Below are positions 1 through 8,747 of a stretch of DNA of 64,000 nucleotides, in pieces. The notes under the pieces are model-generated. The model did no database searches, had not been told where the DNA came from, and saw only the letters and a list, made by a program, of their open reading frames with translations. The DNA lies in NCBI GenBank assembly GCA_030683705.1, contig JAUXPP010000042.1:1-64000 (forward strand), in the 5' to 3' direction. The stretch comes from Polaromonas sp. Its GTDB lineage: Bacteria; Pseudomonadota; Gammaproteobacteria; Burkholderiales; Burkholderiaceae_C. Numbering within the stretch: position 1 is the stretch's first letter; the number at the start of each line of letters is the position of its first letter. The position numbers and the translations under genes are program-made.

Positions 1-487
1 CGATCGGGTCTTCCACGGTCAGGATGTGGCCGTATTCGGTTTCGTTGAGGTAGTTGACCATGGCCGCCAGCGTGGTGGACTTGCCCGAGCCGGTCGGGCC
101 GGTGACCAGCACCATGCCGCGCGGCTTCATCGCCAGGTCGCCGAAAATTTTGGGCGCGTTGAGCTGCTCCAGCGTCAGGATTTTCGAGGGAATGGTCCGG
201 AACACGGCGCCGGCGCCGCGGTTCTGGTTGAAGGCATTGACCCGGAAGCGCGCCAGGCCGTCGATCTCGAAGGAGAAGTCGATCTCCAGGAACTCTTCAT
301 AGTTCTTGCGCTGGGTGTCGTTCATGATGTCGTACACCATGGAGTGGACCTGCTTGTGGTCCAGCGGATCGACGTTGATGCGCCGCACATCGCCATGGAC
401 CCGGATCATGGGCGGCAGGCCGGCTGACAAATGCAGGTCGGAGGCCTTGTTCTTGACGCTGAAAGCCAGCAGTTGGGTAATGTCCAT
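1..487 (-). CDS. pilT: PilT twitching-motility ATPase, N-terminal part
   Basis: This is the N-terminal 162 residues of a PilT-type hexameric ATPase, which powers type IV pilus retraction at the inner membrane; the rest runs off the left edge. The start [11 protein letters not shown] is the usual PilT N-terminus. The segment holds the PAS-like N-domain (SDLHLSAG motif) and the Walker A loop GPTGSGKST at about residues 134-142, followed by [15 protein letters not shown]. It is divergent from the YggS gene with only 33 bp between the start codons, a pairing common in beta- and gamma-proteobacteria. PilT rather than PilU is judged from the N-terminus; the C-terminal half is not visible. Confidence 0.93.
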   Translation of the reverse strand, partial: MDITQLLAFSVKNKASDLHLSAGLPPMIRVHGDVRRINVDPLDHKQVHSMVYDIMNDTQRKNYEEFLEIDFSFEIDGLARFRVNAFNQNRGAGAVFRTIPSKILTLEQLNAPKIFGDLAMKPRGMVLVTGPTGSGKSTTLAAMVNYLNETEYGHILTVEDPI

Positions 488-520
488 CCCGGGGATCCCT
501 CTTAAGTTTACAGTCGGATT

Positions 521-1252
521 ATGACCATGATTGTTGACAAGCTCCAAGCCGTTCAGGCGCGCATTGTGGCCGCCTGTGCAACGGCGGGGCGCGACCCGGC
601 CGATGTGCGCCTGCTGGCCGTGTCCAAGACCTTTGGCCTGGATGCGGTGCTGGCGGCCATGTCCGGCGGGCAGCGCGCCTTCGGCGAGAACTACATCCAG
701 GAGGGCGTGGAGAAAATTCTGGCGTTGCGCGAGCAGCTGGCCGCGCCCTCCCCCCTGTCGGATTCCAGCCACGCCGGCACTGCAGAATGGCACTGCATCG
801 GTCCGATCCAGAGCAACAAGACGCGGCTGGTGGCGGAACACTTCGACTGGGTGCAGTCGGTGGACCGCCTGAAGATTGCGCAGCGCCTGAGCGAGCAGCG
901 GCCCGCGCACTTGCCGCCGCTGCAGTTGTGCCTGCAGGTCAATATCGACGGCGGCGTTACCAAGGCCGGCGTGCCGCCGCAAGAGCTGCAGGCGCTGGCC
1001 GTGGCGGTGGCGCGCCTGCCGCGGCTGCGGTTACGCGGCCTCATGTCCATCCCCGAACCTGCTCCTGATTTTGTAGCGGCTTGTGCGGTCCACCAAAGGA
1101 CCCGGGACCTGTTTGACCAGATCAACCAGGCCGGCGTGTTGCCGCAGGCCATGGACACCCTGTCGATGGGCATGACCGCAGACCTCGAAGCCGCGATTCA
1201 TGCGGGCAGCACCATGGTGCGGGTCGGGACGGCCATTTTCGGTGGCAGATAG
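521..1252 (+). CDS. yggS: YggS/PROSC family pyridoxal phosphate homeostasis protein
   Basis: A 243-residue single-domain PLP-binding barrel protein of the YggS/PLPBP family. It has no known catalytic role and balances free PLP and amino or keto acid pools in the cytoplasm. The PLP lysine lies in LLAVSKT (about residue 36). Further family signatures are [25 protein letters not shown] and the C-terminal [13 protein letters not shown] followed by [13 protein letters not shown]. Length is normal, about 230-240. Two in-frame ATGs lie 6 bp apart (521 and 527) and either may be used. The segment encoding [13 protein letters not shown] resembles the AT-rich repeat found elsewhere in the window, but the match is weak. 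Confidence 0.95.
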   Translation: MTMIVDKLQAVQARIVAACATAGRDPADVRLLAVSKTFGLDAVLAAMSGGQRAFGENYIQEGVEKILALREQLAAPSPLSDSSHAGTAEWHCIGPIQSNKTRLVAEHFDWVQSVDRLKIAQRLSEQRPAHLPPLQLCLQVNIDGGVTKAGVPPQELQALAVAVARLPRLRLRGLMSIPEPAPDFVAACAVHQRTRDLFDQINQAGVLPQAMDTLSMGMTADLEAAIHAGSTMVRVGTAIFGGR

Positions 1253-1281
1253 AGCCCCACGTTCGTTCAATGCGTGTCACT

Positions 1282-1298
1282 GCCTGCACCATGCAGGC
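1282..1298. terminator. Hairpin between convergent genes
   Basis: A 7-bp perfect inverted repeat (GCCTGCA / TGCAGGC) with a 3-nt loop lies between the convergent yggS and DUF3617 genes. No T-tract follows on either strand, so it is only a candidate bidirectional transcription end. Confidence 0.3.
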
Positions 1299-1319
1299 CG
1301 CCCCACGCCTTCGTAGCGG

Positions 1320-1898
1320 CTACTTTTTCGGGACGGTCATGGGTTTGACCGCACCGCAGTCGGCGGACAGCCACTTGCCGGAGCCGTTCAAGGTCATTTT
1401 TTCGGGCTTGCCCTTGACCGTGCTGGTGGTCTCCATCTTCATGGTGTAGGCTTCGTTGCTGGTGTAGGTGATCAGGCCTTCGCCGCTGGACGGCGGCTGG
1501 GTGCAACTGAAGCTGATCTTCTGGGTGTTGCCGGTACGCGGCGAGGCGCTGCTTTTGCAGTCGCCCTGTTGCGGCGGGGGGATGGCGTCGCGCTCGACCA
1601 TCTCCCGGGTCATGCACACCTTCATGCTGATGCCGCCGCCCGCGCCGGCGCCCATGCTCATGCCCTGTTTGGCCAGCATGTCTTCCATCTGCTTGCGCTG
1701 CGCCGGCGGCATGCTGGCCATCTGCTGCTGCATCTGCGCCATGGCCTTGTCCACTTCGGCCGAGCCGCCCATTTTGTTGTTGATCTCCCACAGGCCGGGT
1801 TTGGTGCCCTGGGCCATGGCCGGCAGGCCAGCGATCAGCAGCGCGCCTAGCAATGCGGCACGTGTGGCGATCAGGGGGGTGGGAAAGGGTGTGTTCAT
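1320..1898 (-). CDS. DUF3617 family secreted protein
   Basis: A 192-residue exported protein. The first 30 residues form a Sec signal peptide ending AMA|Q. The mature part opens with GLWEINNKM, typical of DUF3617 proteins, a periplasmic family of unknown function. A Met/Gln-rich stretch follows (about residues 50-80), then cysteines in KVCMTREM, GDCKSS and FSCTQP that could form disulfides. The start was placed at the ATG before the signal peptide; an upstream extension in the same frame has no such features. It converges on yggS and is separated from the Lrp regulator by 86 bp. Confidence 0.8.
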   Translation of the reverse strand: MNTPFPTPLIATRAALLGALLIAGLPAMAQGTKPGLWEINNKMGGSAEVDKAMAQMQQQMASMPPAQRKQMEDMLAKQGMSMGAGAGGGISMKVCMTREMVERDAIPPPQQGDCKSSASPRTGNTQKISFSCTQPPSSGEGLITYTSNEAYTMKMETTSTVKGKPEKMTLNGSGKWLSADCGAVKPMTVPKK

Positions 1899-1984
1899 GG
1901 GTCCTCCGGTCCGTGGTGGTGAAGCGGCAAAGTCTAGGGGTGGTCCGCACTGTCCTGCAAGTGAGAAAAGTCCGGTTTTGGCGT

Positions 1985-2476
1985 TCAGGCACCGGCTTGG
2001 GCGCCCAGCGCCAGCCGCGTGCTGTTCTTGACCTCCTCCATCACCGCATAAGTGCGCGTCTCGCGGACGCCGGGCAGTTGCCACAGCGCGGTGCCGGCAA
2101 ACTGGCGGTAGGCGGCCATGTCGGCCATGCGGGTCTTGAGCAGGTAGTCGAAGCCGCCGGCCACCATGTGGCATTCCATGATTTCGGGATACACCTGCAC
2201 CGCCGCCTTGAAGGCGTCGAACACATTGGGCGTGGTGCGGTCCAGCAACACCTCGACAAACACCGTCATGCCGGCGCCCAGTTTGAGCGGATTGAGACGC
2301 GCCTCGTAGCCGAGGATGTAGCCGTCGCGTGTGAGGCGCTGCACCCGCGCCAGCACGGCGGTGGGTGACAGCGCCACCGCTTCGGCCAGCTTGAGGTTGG
2401 CCATGCGCCCGTCCTGCTGGAGCAGGTTCAGGATCTTCAGGTCGATGCGGTCGATATCGGCAGGCAGTTCGGTCAT
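1985..2476 (-). CDS. Lrp/AsnC family regulator, probable putA activator
   Basis: A 163-residue Lrp/AsnC regulator. An N-terminal winged helix (IDRIDLKILNLLQQDGRM, then LAEAVALSPTAVLARVQRL as the helix-turn-helix) is followed by the RAM ligand-binding domain from about residue 70 (FVEVLLDRT, ECHMVAGGFDYLLK). Proteins with this sequence style, such as PutR and BkdR, often control proline or branched-chain amino acid breakdown. It is divergent from putA across 95 bp, and this PutA lacks its own DNA-binding domain, so proline-responsive control of putA by this protein is a reasonable inference. The effector is not proven by sequence. Confidence 0.9.
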   Translation of the reverse strand: MTELPADIDRIDLKILNLLQQDGRMANLKLAEAVALSPTAVLARVQRLTRDGYILGYEARLNPLKLGAGMTVFVEVLLDRTTPNVFDAFKAAVQVYPEIMECHMVAGGFDYLLKTRMADMAAYRQFAGTALWQLPGVRETRTYAVMEEVKNSTRLALGAQAGA

Positions 2477-2571
2477 GCTGGTGAATTATTCGGAAAAGAG
2501 GCCTGAATTTAGCGTGAAATTCGCAGTTATTGCAGACAACATGGGGTGATTCACCAGTTCCAGGAGTTTTT

Positions 2572-5500
2572 ATGCGCCGTCCGCCCTGCCTGCCCCATCC
2601 CTGCCGACCGGAGGCCGCCATTGTCGGGGCACATTTGCAACAGCTCGCCGGCACCCTCGACTGGGACAGTGCGGCACTATTGGCCCAGCCCTGGGTGCAG
2701 GCGGTACGTGACAATCCGCCGCCCTTCTGGGCCATGGAAAGCCTGCTCCGGGAGTACCCGATCAGCAGCAACGAAGGCCTGGCGCTGATGCGCCTGGCCG
2801 AAGCCCTGCTGCGGGTGCCGGATGCCGAAACCGCGATCGCGCTGACGGCCGACCAGCTCGGCCGCGCCGATTTTGCCGGCGCCAGCGACGCGATGATGGC
2901 GCGCCTGTCGGCCTCGGCCATCGCCCTGTCCAGGAAGTTTCTGCCTGAGGATGGCCAGAGCAGCCTCATGAGCAAGCTGGGCGCGCGCACCGTGGTGGCC
3001 GCCACCTTGCGCGCGGTGCAGTTGCTGGGCCGGCAGTTTGTGCTGGGCCAGGACATCGCGGAGGCGATGAAGCAGGCCGACGCTGCCAGACAGGGTCTTC
3101 CCGGCCTGCGCTTCAGCTTCGACATGCTGGGCGAGGGCGCGCGCACTGCCGCCGATGCGCAGCACTACCTGGCCGGTTATGAAAACGCTATTAAATCAAT
3201 AGCTGCTCACGCACGTCCAGACAGGGCTTGTGAGCACAATGACGGCATATCGATCAAGCTCAGCGCGCTGCACCCGCGTTACGAAGAGACCCAGCACGCG
3301 CGGGTGATGGCCGAGCTGGTGCCGCGGGTCTGGGACCTGTGCGAGCGGGCCGCCCGCGCCAACATCAGCCTGACCATAGACGCCGAAGAAGTGGACCGGC
3401 TGGAGTTGTCGCTGGCGGTGTTCGAGGCGCTGGCCGCGCGTGTGGCGGATCAGCTTCCGCAGTGGCGCGGCCTGGGCCTGGCGCTGCAGGCTTACCAGAC
3501 ACGTTCGCTGGACCTGGTCCAACACGTGATCGCCCTCGCCCGCCACTACCGGCTGCGTTTCATGTGCCGGCTGGTCAAGGGCGCTTACTGGGACTCGGAA
3601 ATCAAGCGCGCGCAGGAGCTGGGCCTGCCCCACTACCCGGTGTTCACCCACAAGCAGCACACCGACATCTCTTACCTGGCCTGCGCGCAGGCCCTGCTGG
3701 CCGCGCCGGATGCCATCTACCCGCAGTTTGCCGGGCACAACGCGGGAACCATTGCCGCCATCATCCAGATGGCTTCACGGGCCCCCACGCTTGCCGCTTC
3801 GCGTGCTGCGCTGCCCCCCGAGGGGGCTGTTTCTCCTGGGGGCGGCCCGTCGGAGAAACGCGCAGCGCCGCAATTCGAATTGCAGCGCCTGCACGGCATG
3901 GGCGAAGGAGTCTTCCGCGAGGTGCTGAAGAACCCGGGCATCGCCTGCCGCGTTTACGCCCCCGTTGGTGCGCACTGCGACCTGCTGGCCTACCTGGTGC
4001 GGCGGCTGCTGGAAAACGGCGCCAACTCCTCGTTTGTGCACCAGCTCGCCGACGAATCGGTCGGCATGGACCAGTTGCTGGGATCGCCGCTGTGGCTGGC
4101 GCCCGCAGCGTCGCTGCCGCTGCCGCCGGATCTCTACGGTCCCGGCCGCCGCAACAGCGAGGGCCTGGACCTCACGGTCGAAAGCATGCGTGCGCCGCTG
4201 TTAGCCGCGCTGGCCAGCACCGCCATTCCGGTGGTGCCGGCGTTTGATGCCAAACTGGCCTCCAGCGCAATAACGACGGGCGTGAGCAGCTATCAAAAGT
4301 GGAGCAGAGTGCCGGTGGCTGAACGCGCCGCGGTGTTGCGCCGCGCCGCCGATGCGCTGCAGCAGCAGATGCCGCGCTTTTGCGCGCTGCTGGTGAAGGA
4401 GGCTTTCAAGACCTGGGGCGATGCGGTGGCCGAGGTGCGCGAGGCGATCGACTTCCTGCGCTACTACGCGGGCGAGGCCGAACGCATCATGGCGCCCATC
4501 GCCTTGCCGGGACCGACCGGCGAAACCAACGAGCTGCGCCTGCGTGCGCGCGGCGTCTGGGTCTGCATCAGCCCCTGGAATTTTCCGCTGGCGATTTTCA
4601 CCGGCCAGGTCGCCGCCGCGCTGGCCACCGGCAATGCGGTGCTGGCCAAGCCGGCCGAACAGACGCCGGGCGTGGCCTGGGAAGCGGTGCAGCTGCTGCA
4701 CGCGGCGGGGGTGCCCGAAGGCGCGCTGCAACTCTTGCACGGCCCCGGCGACACCGTGGGCGCCGCGCTGGTGGCGGCACCGGGTATTGCCGGCGTGGTG
4801 TTCACCGGCTCCACCGAAGTCGCCAGAATCATCAACCGGGCGCTCGCCGCCAGGGACGGCCCCATCGTGCCGCTGATTGCCGAGACCGGTGGCATCAACG
4901 CCATGCTGGTCGACAGCACGGCCCTGCCCGAGCAGGTGGTCGATGCCGTGGTGCAGAGCGCCTTCCGCTCGGCCGGCCAGCGCTGCTCGGCGCTGCGCCT
5001 GCTGTGTGTGCACGAGGGCATTGCCGACAAGGTGATCGCCATGATCCAGGGCGCGCTGCAGGAGCTGGTAGCCGGTGATCCAGCCGAGCTGGCGACCGAC
5101 CTCGGCCCGGTGATAGACCGCGCGGCCTTTGACACCATCCAGCAGCAGGTGCAAGCCATCCATTCAGCATTAAATAGGCCTCCAGCCCTTGCGGGACAAG
5201 CGCAAAGAGCTCCTGATTCGATAGCAAACCTGGTGCCGCCGCTGGCCTTTGAAGTCGGCAGTATCGGCGAGGTCAAGGCCGAAATTTTCGGCCCGGTGCT
5301 GCAGATCGTGCGCTGGTCCGGCGATCCTGCTGCGGTGATTGCAGAGATCAATACGCTCGGCTACGGCCTGACCCTGGGCATCCAGACGCGGATAGACGCG
5401 CGTGCCCAGGCACTGGCCGCGGCAGCGCATGTGGGCAATATCTACATCAACCGCAACATGGTGGGTGCGGTGGTCGGTGTGCAGCCTTTCGGCGGCGAGG

Positions 5501-5628
5501 GCCTCAGCGGCACCGGACCCAAAGCCGGTGGCCCGAACTACCTGGTCCGCTTCTGCACCGAGCAGACGGTGACGGTCAACACCACGGCGGCGGGCGGGAA
5601 TGCGGCCTTGCTGGCGGGAGGGACCTGA
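2572..5628 (+). CDS. putA: Bifunctional proline dehydrogenase / glutamate-semialdehyde dehydrogenase PutA (short form)
   Basis: A 1018-residue PutA that oxidises proline to P5C with FAD, then P5C to glutamate with NAD+. There is no N-terminal ribbon-helix-helix domain, so this is the short, non-autoregulatory form. The PRODH barrel (about residues 40-500) carries RLVKGAYWDSEIKRAQ and YPVFTHKQHTDISYLA. The P5CDH domain (about 530-1000) carries ISPWNFPLAIF, VFTGSTEVA and the nucleophile Cys805 in SAGQRCSAL, plus EIFGPVLQ. The start was set at the ATG preceded by CAGGAG; an upstream TTG lacks a ribosome site. Four in-frame repeat-derived insertions sit in loops (about residues 205-222, 404-431, 570-577 and 866-886). 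The adjacent divergent Lrp gene is the likely regulator. Confidence 0.96.
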   Translation: MRRPPCLPHPCRPEAAIVGAHLQQLAGTLDWDSAALLAQPWVQAVRDNPPPFWAMESLLREYPISSNEGLALMRLAEALLRVPDAETAIALTADQLGRADFAGASDAMMARLSASAIALSRKFLPEDGQSSLMSKLGARTVVAATLRAVQLLGRQFVLGQDIAEAMKQADAARQGLPGLRFSFDMLGEGARTAADAQHYLAGYENAIKSIAAHARPDRACEHNDGISIKLSALHPRYEETQHARVMAELVPRVWDLCERAARANISLTIDAEEVDRLELSLAVFEALAARVADQLPQWRGLGLALQAYQTRSLDLVQHVIALARHYRLRFMCRLVKGAYWDSEIKRAQELGLPHYPVFTHKQHTDISYLACAQALLAAPDAIYPQFAGHNAGTIAAIIQMASRAPTLAASRAALPPEGAVSPGGGPSEKRAAPQFELQRLHGMGEGVFREVLKNPGIACRVYAPVGAHCDLLAYLVRRLLENGANSSFVHQLADESVGMDQLLGSPLWLAPAASLPLPPDLYGPGRRNSEGLDLTVESMRAPLLAALASTAIPVVPAFDAKLASSAITTGVSSYQKWSRVPVAERAAVLRRAADALQQQMPRFCALLVKEAFKTWGDAVAEVREAIDFLRYYAGEAERIMAPIALPGPTGETNELRLRARGVWVCISPWNFPLAIFTGQVAAALATGNAVLAKPAEQTPGVAWEAVQLLHAAGVPEGALQLLHGPGDTVGAALVAAPGIAGVVFTGSTEVARIINRALAARDGPIVPLIAETGGINAMLVDSTALPEQVVDAVVQSAFRSAGQRCSALRLLCVHEGIADKVIAMIQGALQELVAGDPAELATDLGPVIDRAAFDTIQQQVQAIHSALNRPPALAGQAQRAPDSIANLVPPLAFEVGSIGEVKAEIFGPVLQIVRWSGDPAAVIAEINTLGYGLTLGIQTRIDARAQALAAAAHVGNIYINRNMVGAVVGVQPFGGEGLSGTGPKAGGPNYLVRFCTEQTVTVNTTAAGGNAALLAGGT
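3186..3235 (+). repeat. AT-rich ~57-bp dispersed repeat, copy inside putA (1)
   Basis: A copy of the family with signature GCTATTAAATCAATAGCTGC, then CACGCACG, CAGACAGGGCT. It is read in frame as part of PutA between YLAGYEN and GISIKLSALHPRY, where other PutA proteins have a variable loop. Confidence 0.65.
3781..3862 (+). repeat. GC-rich palindromic repeat inside putA
   Basis: An ~80-bp element with left end CCCCCACGCT, central hairpin CCCCCCGAGGGGGC and right end TGGGGGCGGCCCG. It is read in frame (LPPEGA at the centre) and adds roughly 30 residues between GTIAAIIQMA and FELQRLHGMGEG, two blocks that are nearly adjacent in other PutA proteins. Confidence 0.8.
4279..4300 (-). repeat. AT-rich dispersed repeat fragment inside putA (2)
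   Basis: On the minus strand this reads ACTTTTGATAGCTGCTCACG, the core of the AT-rich repeat family. It encodes part of the linker between the PRODH and P5CDH domains (GVSSYQK). Only the core is recognisable. Confidence 0.5.
5168..5228 (-). repeat. AT-rich ~57-bp dispersed repeat, copy inside putA (3)
   Basis: On the minus strand this reads TTTGCTATCGAATCAGGAGC, then GCGCTTGTCCCGCAAGGGCT and GGAGGCCTATTTAA. It matches the intergenic copies and is translated in frame as a loop of PutA shortly before the conserved EIFGPVLQ block. Confidence 0.65.
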
Positions 5629-5644
5629 GCCCGGGCCTCCATCC

Positions 5645-8155
5645 TCAGGCGGTCTGGCTGGCGGGGCTGAGCTGCAGCTTCTGGATAAACAGCTCCAGCT
5701 CCTCGATAGGCAGCGGCTTGCTGAACAGGTAGCCCTGGAAACAACTGCAGCCGTGGCGCGCCAGGAAGTCGCGCTGGGCGGTGGTTTCCACACCCTCGGC
5801 CATCACGCCCAGGCCCAGGCTTTGGGCCAGGCCGATGATGGTGCGGGCAATCGCGGCATCGTTCGGATCGGTCAGCACGTCCTTGACGAAGGCGCGGTCG
5901 ATCTTGAGCTGGTCCAGCGGCAGGTACTTGAGGTAGGACAGGGCGGAGTAACCGATCCCGAAGTCGTCGATGGACAGCGTCACGCCGGCTTCCTTGAGGA
6001 TGCCCATTTTGGCGATGGTCACGTCCATGTCGTTGGCCAGCAGGCTTTCGGTCAACTCGAGCTTGAGCCGGTGGGCGCTGATGCCGGCACCGGCGATGGC
6101 CGCCATGACCTGCTCGACAAATTCCGGGTGCCGGAACTGGCGCACGCTGACGTTGATGGCGATGCTGAACGAACGGGTTTCCGGCCGCCTGGCCCACTGG
6201 CCCAACTGGGCACAGGCGGTGTCCAGCACCCACTTGCCCAGCGGCAGGATCAGCCCGCTTTCCTCGGCCTGGGCAATGAAGTCATTGGGTGCCACGAGGC
6301 CGCGTTGCGGGTGGTTCCAGCGCACCAGCGCCTCGACGCCCACCATGTGGCCTTCGGGGCCCACCTGGGGCTGGTAATACAGCACGAACTCGCTGTTGCG
6401 CAGGCCCTGGCGCAATTCGCTGGTCAGGGCAGCGTTGGCCGTGGCCACCGCCTGCATGCCAGGGTCGAAAAAACAGATGGTGTTGCGGCCGGCTGCCTTG
6501 GCCTGGTACATCGCCAGGTCGGCCTGCTTGAGCAGATCGCCCACGCTTTGCTGGTGCTGGGTGACCAGCGTGATGCCTATGCTGCAGGTGCCGTCGTATT
6601 CGTTGCCGGCCAGGTCGCAGGGTTCGCACAGCGTGGCCAGGATTTTCTGCGCCACCACCCGCGCCCGGTCGCTGGCAGCCTCGCGGTCGTCGCCCAGGTC
6701 CTGCAGCAGCACCACGAACTCGTCGCCGCCTAGCCGGGCCACCGTGTCGCGCAGCCGCACGCAGGAGTTCAGGCGCGCCGCGACCTTTTGCAGCAGCAGG
6801 TCGCCGACGGCATGGCCGCGCGTGTCGTTGAGGACTTTGAAGTTGTCCAGGTCGATGAACATCAGCGCGCCGGTGCGGTCAGGGTTGTCGCCGGGCAGCA
6901 GGGCCTGGCGCAGGCTGTCCATCAGCAACTGGCGATTCGGCAATTGTGTGAGCGTGTCATAAAACGCCAGGTGCTCGATTTCTTCCTCGGCGGCCTTGCG
7001 CGTGGTGATGTCGCGGGCCACCGCCACCCAGTGCGTGAGCCCGCGGCTGAAATAGTCGACCGGCACGATGTCCAGCTCGAGCCAGAACTGCTCGCCGCTT
7101 TTTTTGTAGTTGATCAGTTCGGCGCGCACCGGTTGCGCTTGCTGCAGTGCCTTGCGGATGCGATCGAGCTCGACCCGCTGCGTGCGTTCGCCCTGCAGCA
7201 GGCGCGGCGACTGGCCCATCACCTCGCTGCGGCTGTAACCGGTGTGCCGCTCGAAAGCATCGTTGACAAACACGATGCGTGGTCCCGGGGCGTCGACCGG
7301 GCCGGCCTCGGTGATCAGCACCAGATCGTTGAGCCGGGAGATGCTGGTCTGCAGCAGCAGCAACTGCTCCTGCGACTGGCGCCTTTCGGTGACGTCGCGC
7401 AGGTACAGCGCCAGCCCGTCGTCGAACGGGTAGACCCGGAGCTCCAGCCACTTGCCGGCGATGGTGTACCAGGCCTCGAACTCCTGGTGGCTGGTATTGG
7501 CAAAAGCCGCCGTCAGGTTGTGGCGCAACTGCGCCACGCCATCGCTGTCCAGCGCGTCCCAGATCGGCAGGCCCAGCAGCGCGGCGCCGGGCCGGCCGAT
7601 CAGCCGTTCGCTCTCCGGGTTCAGATAGGTCAGGCGTCCTTCACAGTCCACCGTGACAAACGCGTCATGGATGCTGGCCAGTGTGGTGGACAGGCGCATG
7701 GTCAGGCTTTGGGCCTCCTGCTCGGCGCGTTTCTGGACCGTCAGGTCCCGGATCACGCCCGAAAGATGGGTCACCGCGCCGGTGGCATCACGCACGACCT
7801 CCCCGAGCGCACGCACGCACAGGGGCTGGCCGCCGGTGGTGAGCAGTTGTGCTTCTTCGTCGAACGCGGTTCCGTCGGCAAGACAGGCTGACAGCACCGA
7901 GCCCATGCGCCCTCGCCACTCGGGGCAAAAAATCCCCGGGAAATCTTCCCATGCCGGGGGCTCTGCAGGCGCCCTGCCCAGCAGCTGCGCCAGTTGCGCC
8001 GACCATACCAGCCGGCGTTCGGGCAGCACCAGCATCCAGCTGCCGGCACTCGCAGCCCGCTCAAGAAGTCTCAACAGGTCAGGCGGCGCAGCTTGTCCGC
8101 CCACGCCTGGGCTGAGCAATACCTGCGGGGTCGAAAGCGGGGAGGTCGGCGGCAT
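5645..8155 (-). CDS. PAS-GGDEF-EAL c-di-GMP turnover protein
   Basis: An 836-residue cytoplasmic signalling protein with no transmembrane segment. Three PAS/PAC-like units occupy about residues 25-140, 150-260 and 270-385 (the last with FERHTGYSRSEVMG, typical of sensory PAS). The GGDEF domain has an intact active site (ARLGGDEF, about 476-480) and an inhibitory RxxD site (RLRD) five residues upstream. The EAL domain begins at about 600 with VEALVRW and keeps INVSVRQF, LELTES, IDDFGIGYSAL, LKID, AEGVE and QGYLFSKPLP. Both diguanylate cyclase and phosphodiesterase activities are therefore possible. A small unknown gene lies 54 bp upstream on the same strand. c-di-GMP control of the nearby polysaccharide operon is a plausible link but not shown. 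Confidence 0.93.
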   Translation of the reverse strand: MPPTSPLSTPQVLLSPGVGGQAAPPDLLRLLERAASAGSWMLVLPERRLVWSAQLAQLLGRAPAEPPAWEDFPGIFCPEWRGRMGSVLSACLADGTAFDEEAQLLTTGGQPLCVRALGEVVRDATGAVTHLSGVIRDLTVQKRAEQEAQSLTMRLSTTLASIHDAFVTVDCEGRLTYLNPESERLIGRPGAALLGLPIWDALDSDGVAQLRHNLTAAFANTSHQEFEAWYTIAGKWLELRVYPFDDGLALYLRDVTERRQSQEQLLLLQTSISRLNDLVLITEAGPVDAPGPRIVFVNDAFERHTGYSRSEVMGQSPRLLQGERTQRVELDRIRKALQQAQPVRAELINYKKSGEQFWLELDIVPVDYFSRGLTHWVAVARDITTRKAAEEEIEHLAFYDTLTQLPNRQLLMDSLRQALLPGDNPDRTGALMFIDLDNFKVLNDTRGHAVGDLLLQKVAARLNSCVRLRDTVARLGGDEFVVLLQDLGDDREAASDRARVVAQKILATLCEPCDLAGNEYDGTCSIGITLVTQHQQSVGDLLKQADLAMYQAKAAGRNTICFFDPGMQAVATANAALTSELRQGLRNSEFVLYYQPQVGPEGHMVGVEALVRWNHPQRGLVAPNDFIAQAEESGLILPLGKWVLDTACAQLGQWARRPETRSFSIAINVSVRQFRHPEFVEQVMAAIAGAGISAHRLKLELTESLLANDMDVTIAKMGILKEAGVTLSIDDFGIGYSALSYLKYLPLDQLKIDRAFVKDVLTDPNDAAIARTIIGLAQSLGLGVMAEGVETTAQRDFLARHGCSCFQGYLFSKPLPIEELELFIQKLQLSPASQTA

Positions 8156-8209
8156 ATCCCACGAAAGTTAACATGCGCGCCGGCCGCGCGGCGCTGGCGG
8201 GAATGCCCG

Positions 8210-8539
8210 TCAGGGTGTCGGACGTTGGCTTCGTTCCTTCTCCAGCGCTGCGTGGAGCTGGTCGAGCGCGCGCACGCAGTCGAGCACCACCGCCTGCACC
8301 AGGCTGGCCGGGAGCGGCGGCACCGCCGGCTGTTCACCCGGGGGGGCGCCCACGGTGCGCAGCAGCCGGGTCCGCACCGCCTCGAACATCAGGTTCCAGT
8401 CGCTGATGGCCGCGTCCGGGCCGCTTCCGGGCAAGCCCGCCCCGTGCGTGCACGGTCCTGCCTGGAGTGCGTCTGCGGCGCCGTTCAGGCCTGCCGCACC
8501 CGCTGGCATCGTGGCTGGGACTGTGGGAGAGGTGTTCAT
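8210..8539 (-). CDS. Hypothetical protein upstream of the GGDEF-EAL gene
   Basis: A 109-residue protein I do not recognise. The first 50 residues are Ala/Gly/Pro-rich and look disordered. The C-terminal half is probably helical, with conserved-looking WNLMFEAVRTRLL and LVQAVVLDCVRALDQLH segments. The chosen ATG follows AAAGAGG at a good distance; longer in-frame extensions lack a ribosome site. It is 54 bp from the downstream c-di-GMP gene and probably cotranscribed, so a regulatory partner role is possible but unproven. Confidence 0.6.
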   Translation of the reverse strand: MNTSPTVPATMPAGAAGLNGAADALQAGPCTHGAGLPGSGPDAAISDWNLMFEAVRTRLLRTVGAPPGEQPAVPPLPASLVQAVVLDCVRALDQLHAALEKERSQRPTP

Positions 8540-8747
8540 GGTGCCTCTTTTCATGGGTGGCAGGCGCGGCTTTGCGAAGTTGGCCGCCAGATGCGTTTGA
8601 GCCAGGCGCCTGTCCCGGTTGTAGGGGCTCTGCCAGCCGCCGTCCGTGCGGTGGCGCACATAGCGAGGCCGGGTGGTCCTGCCATCGGGGCAAAAGCCGC
8701 AAATCCGGGCGGAGAGTCACCGCCCAACAACACCAGGCGCGCCGGGC

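Noticed and set aside
1061-1115. A possible extra AT-rich repeat copy inside yggS (GCTCCTGATTTTGTAGCGGC and following).
   Set aside because: Some blocks fit the consensus, but the encoded residues are normal for the family and the AT-rich core is weak. Not listed as a repeat.
1899-3146. An N-terminal extension of the DUF3617 gene reaching back through the Lrp and putA region.
   Set aside because: The signal peptide begins at the chosen start, and the extension overlaps two real genes in other frames.
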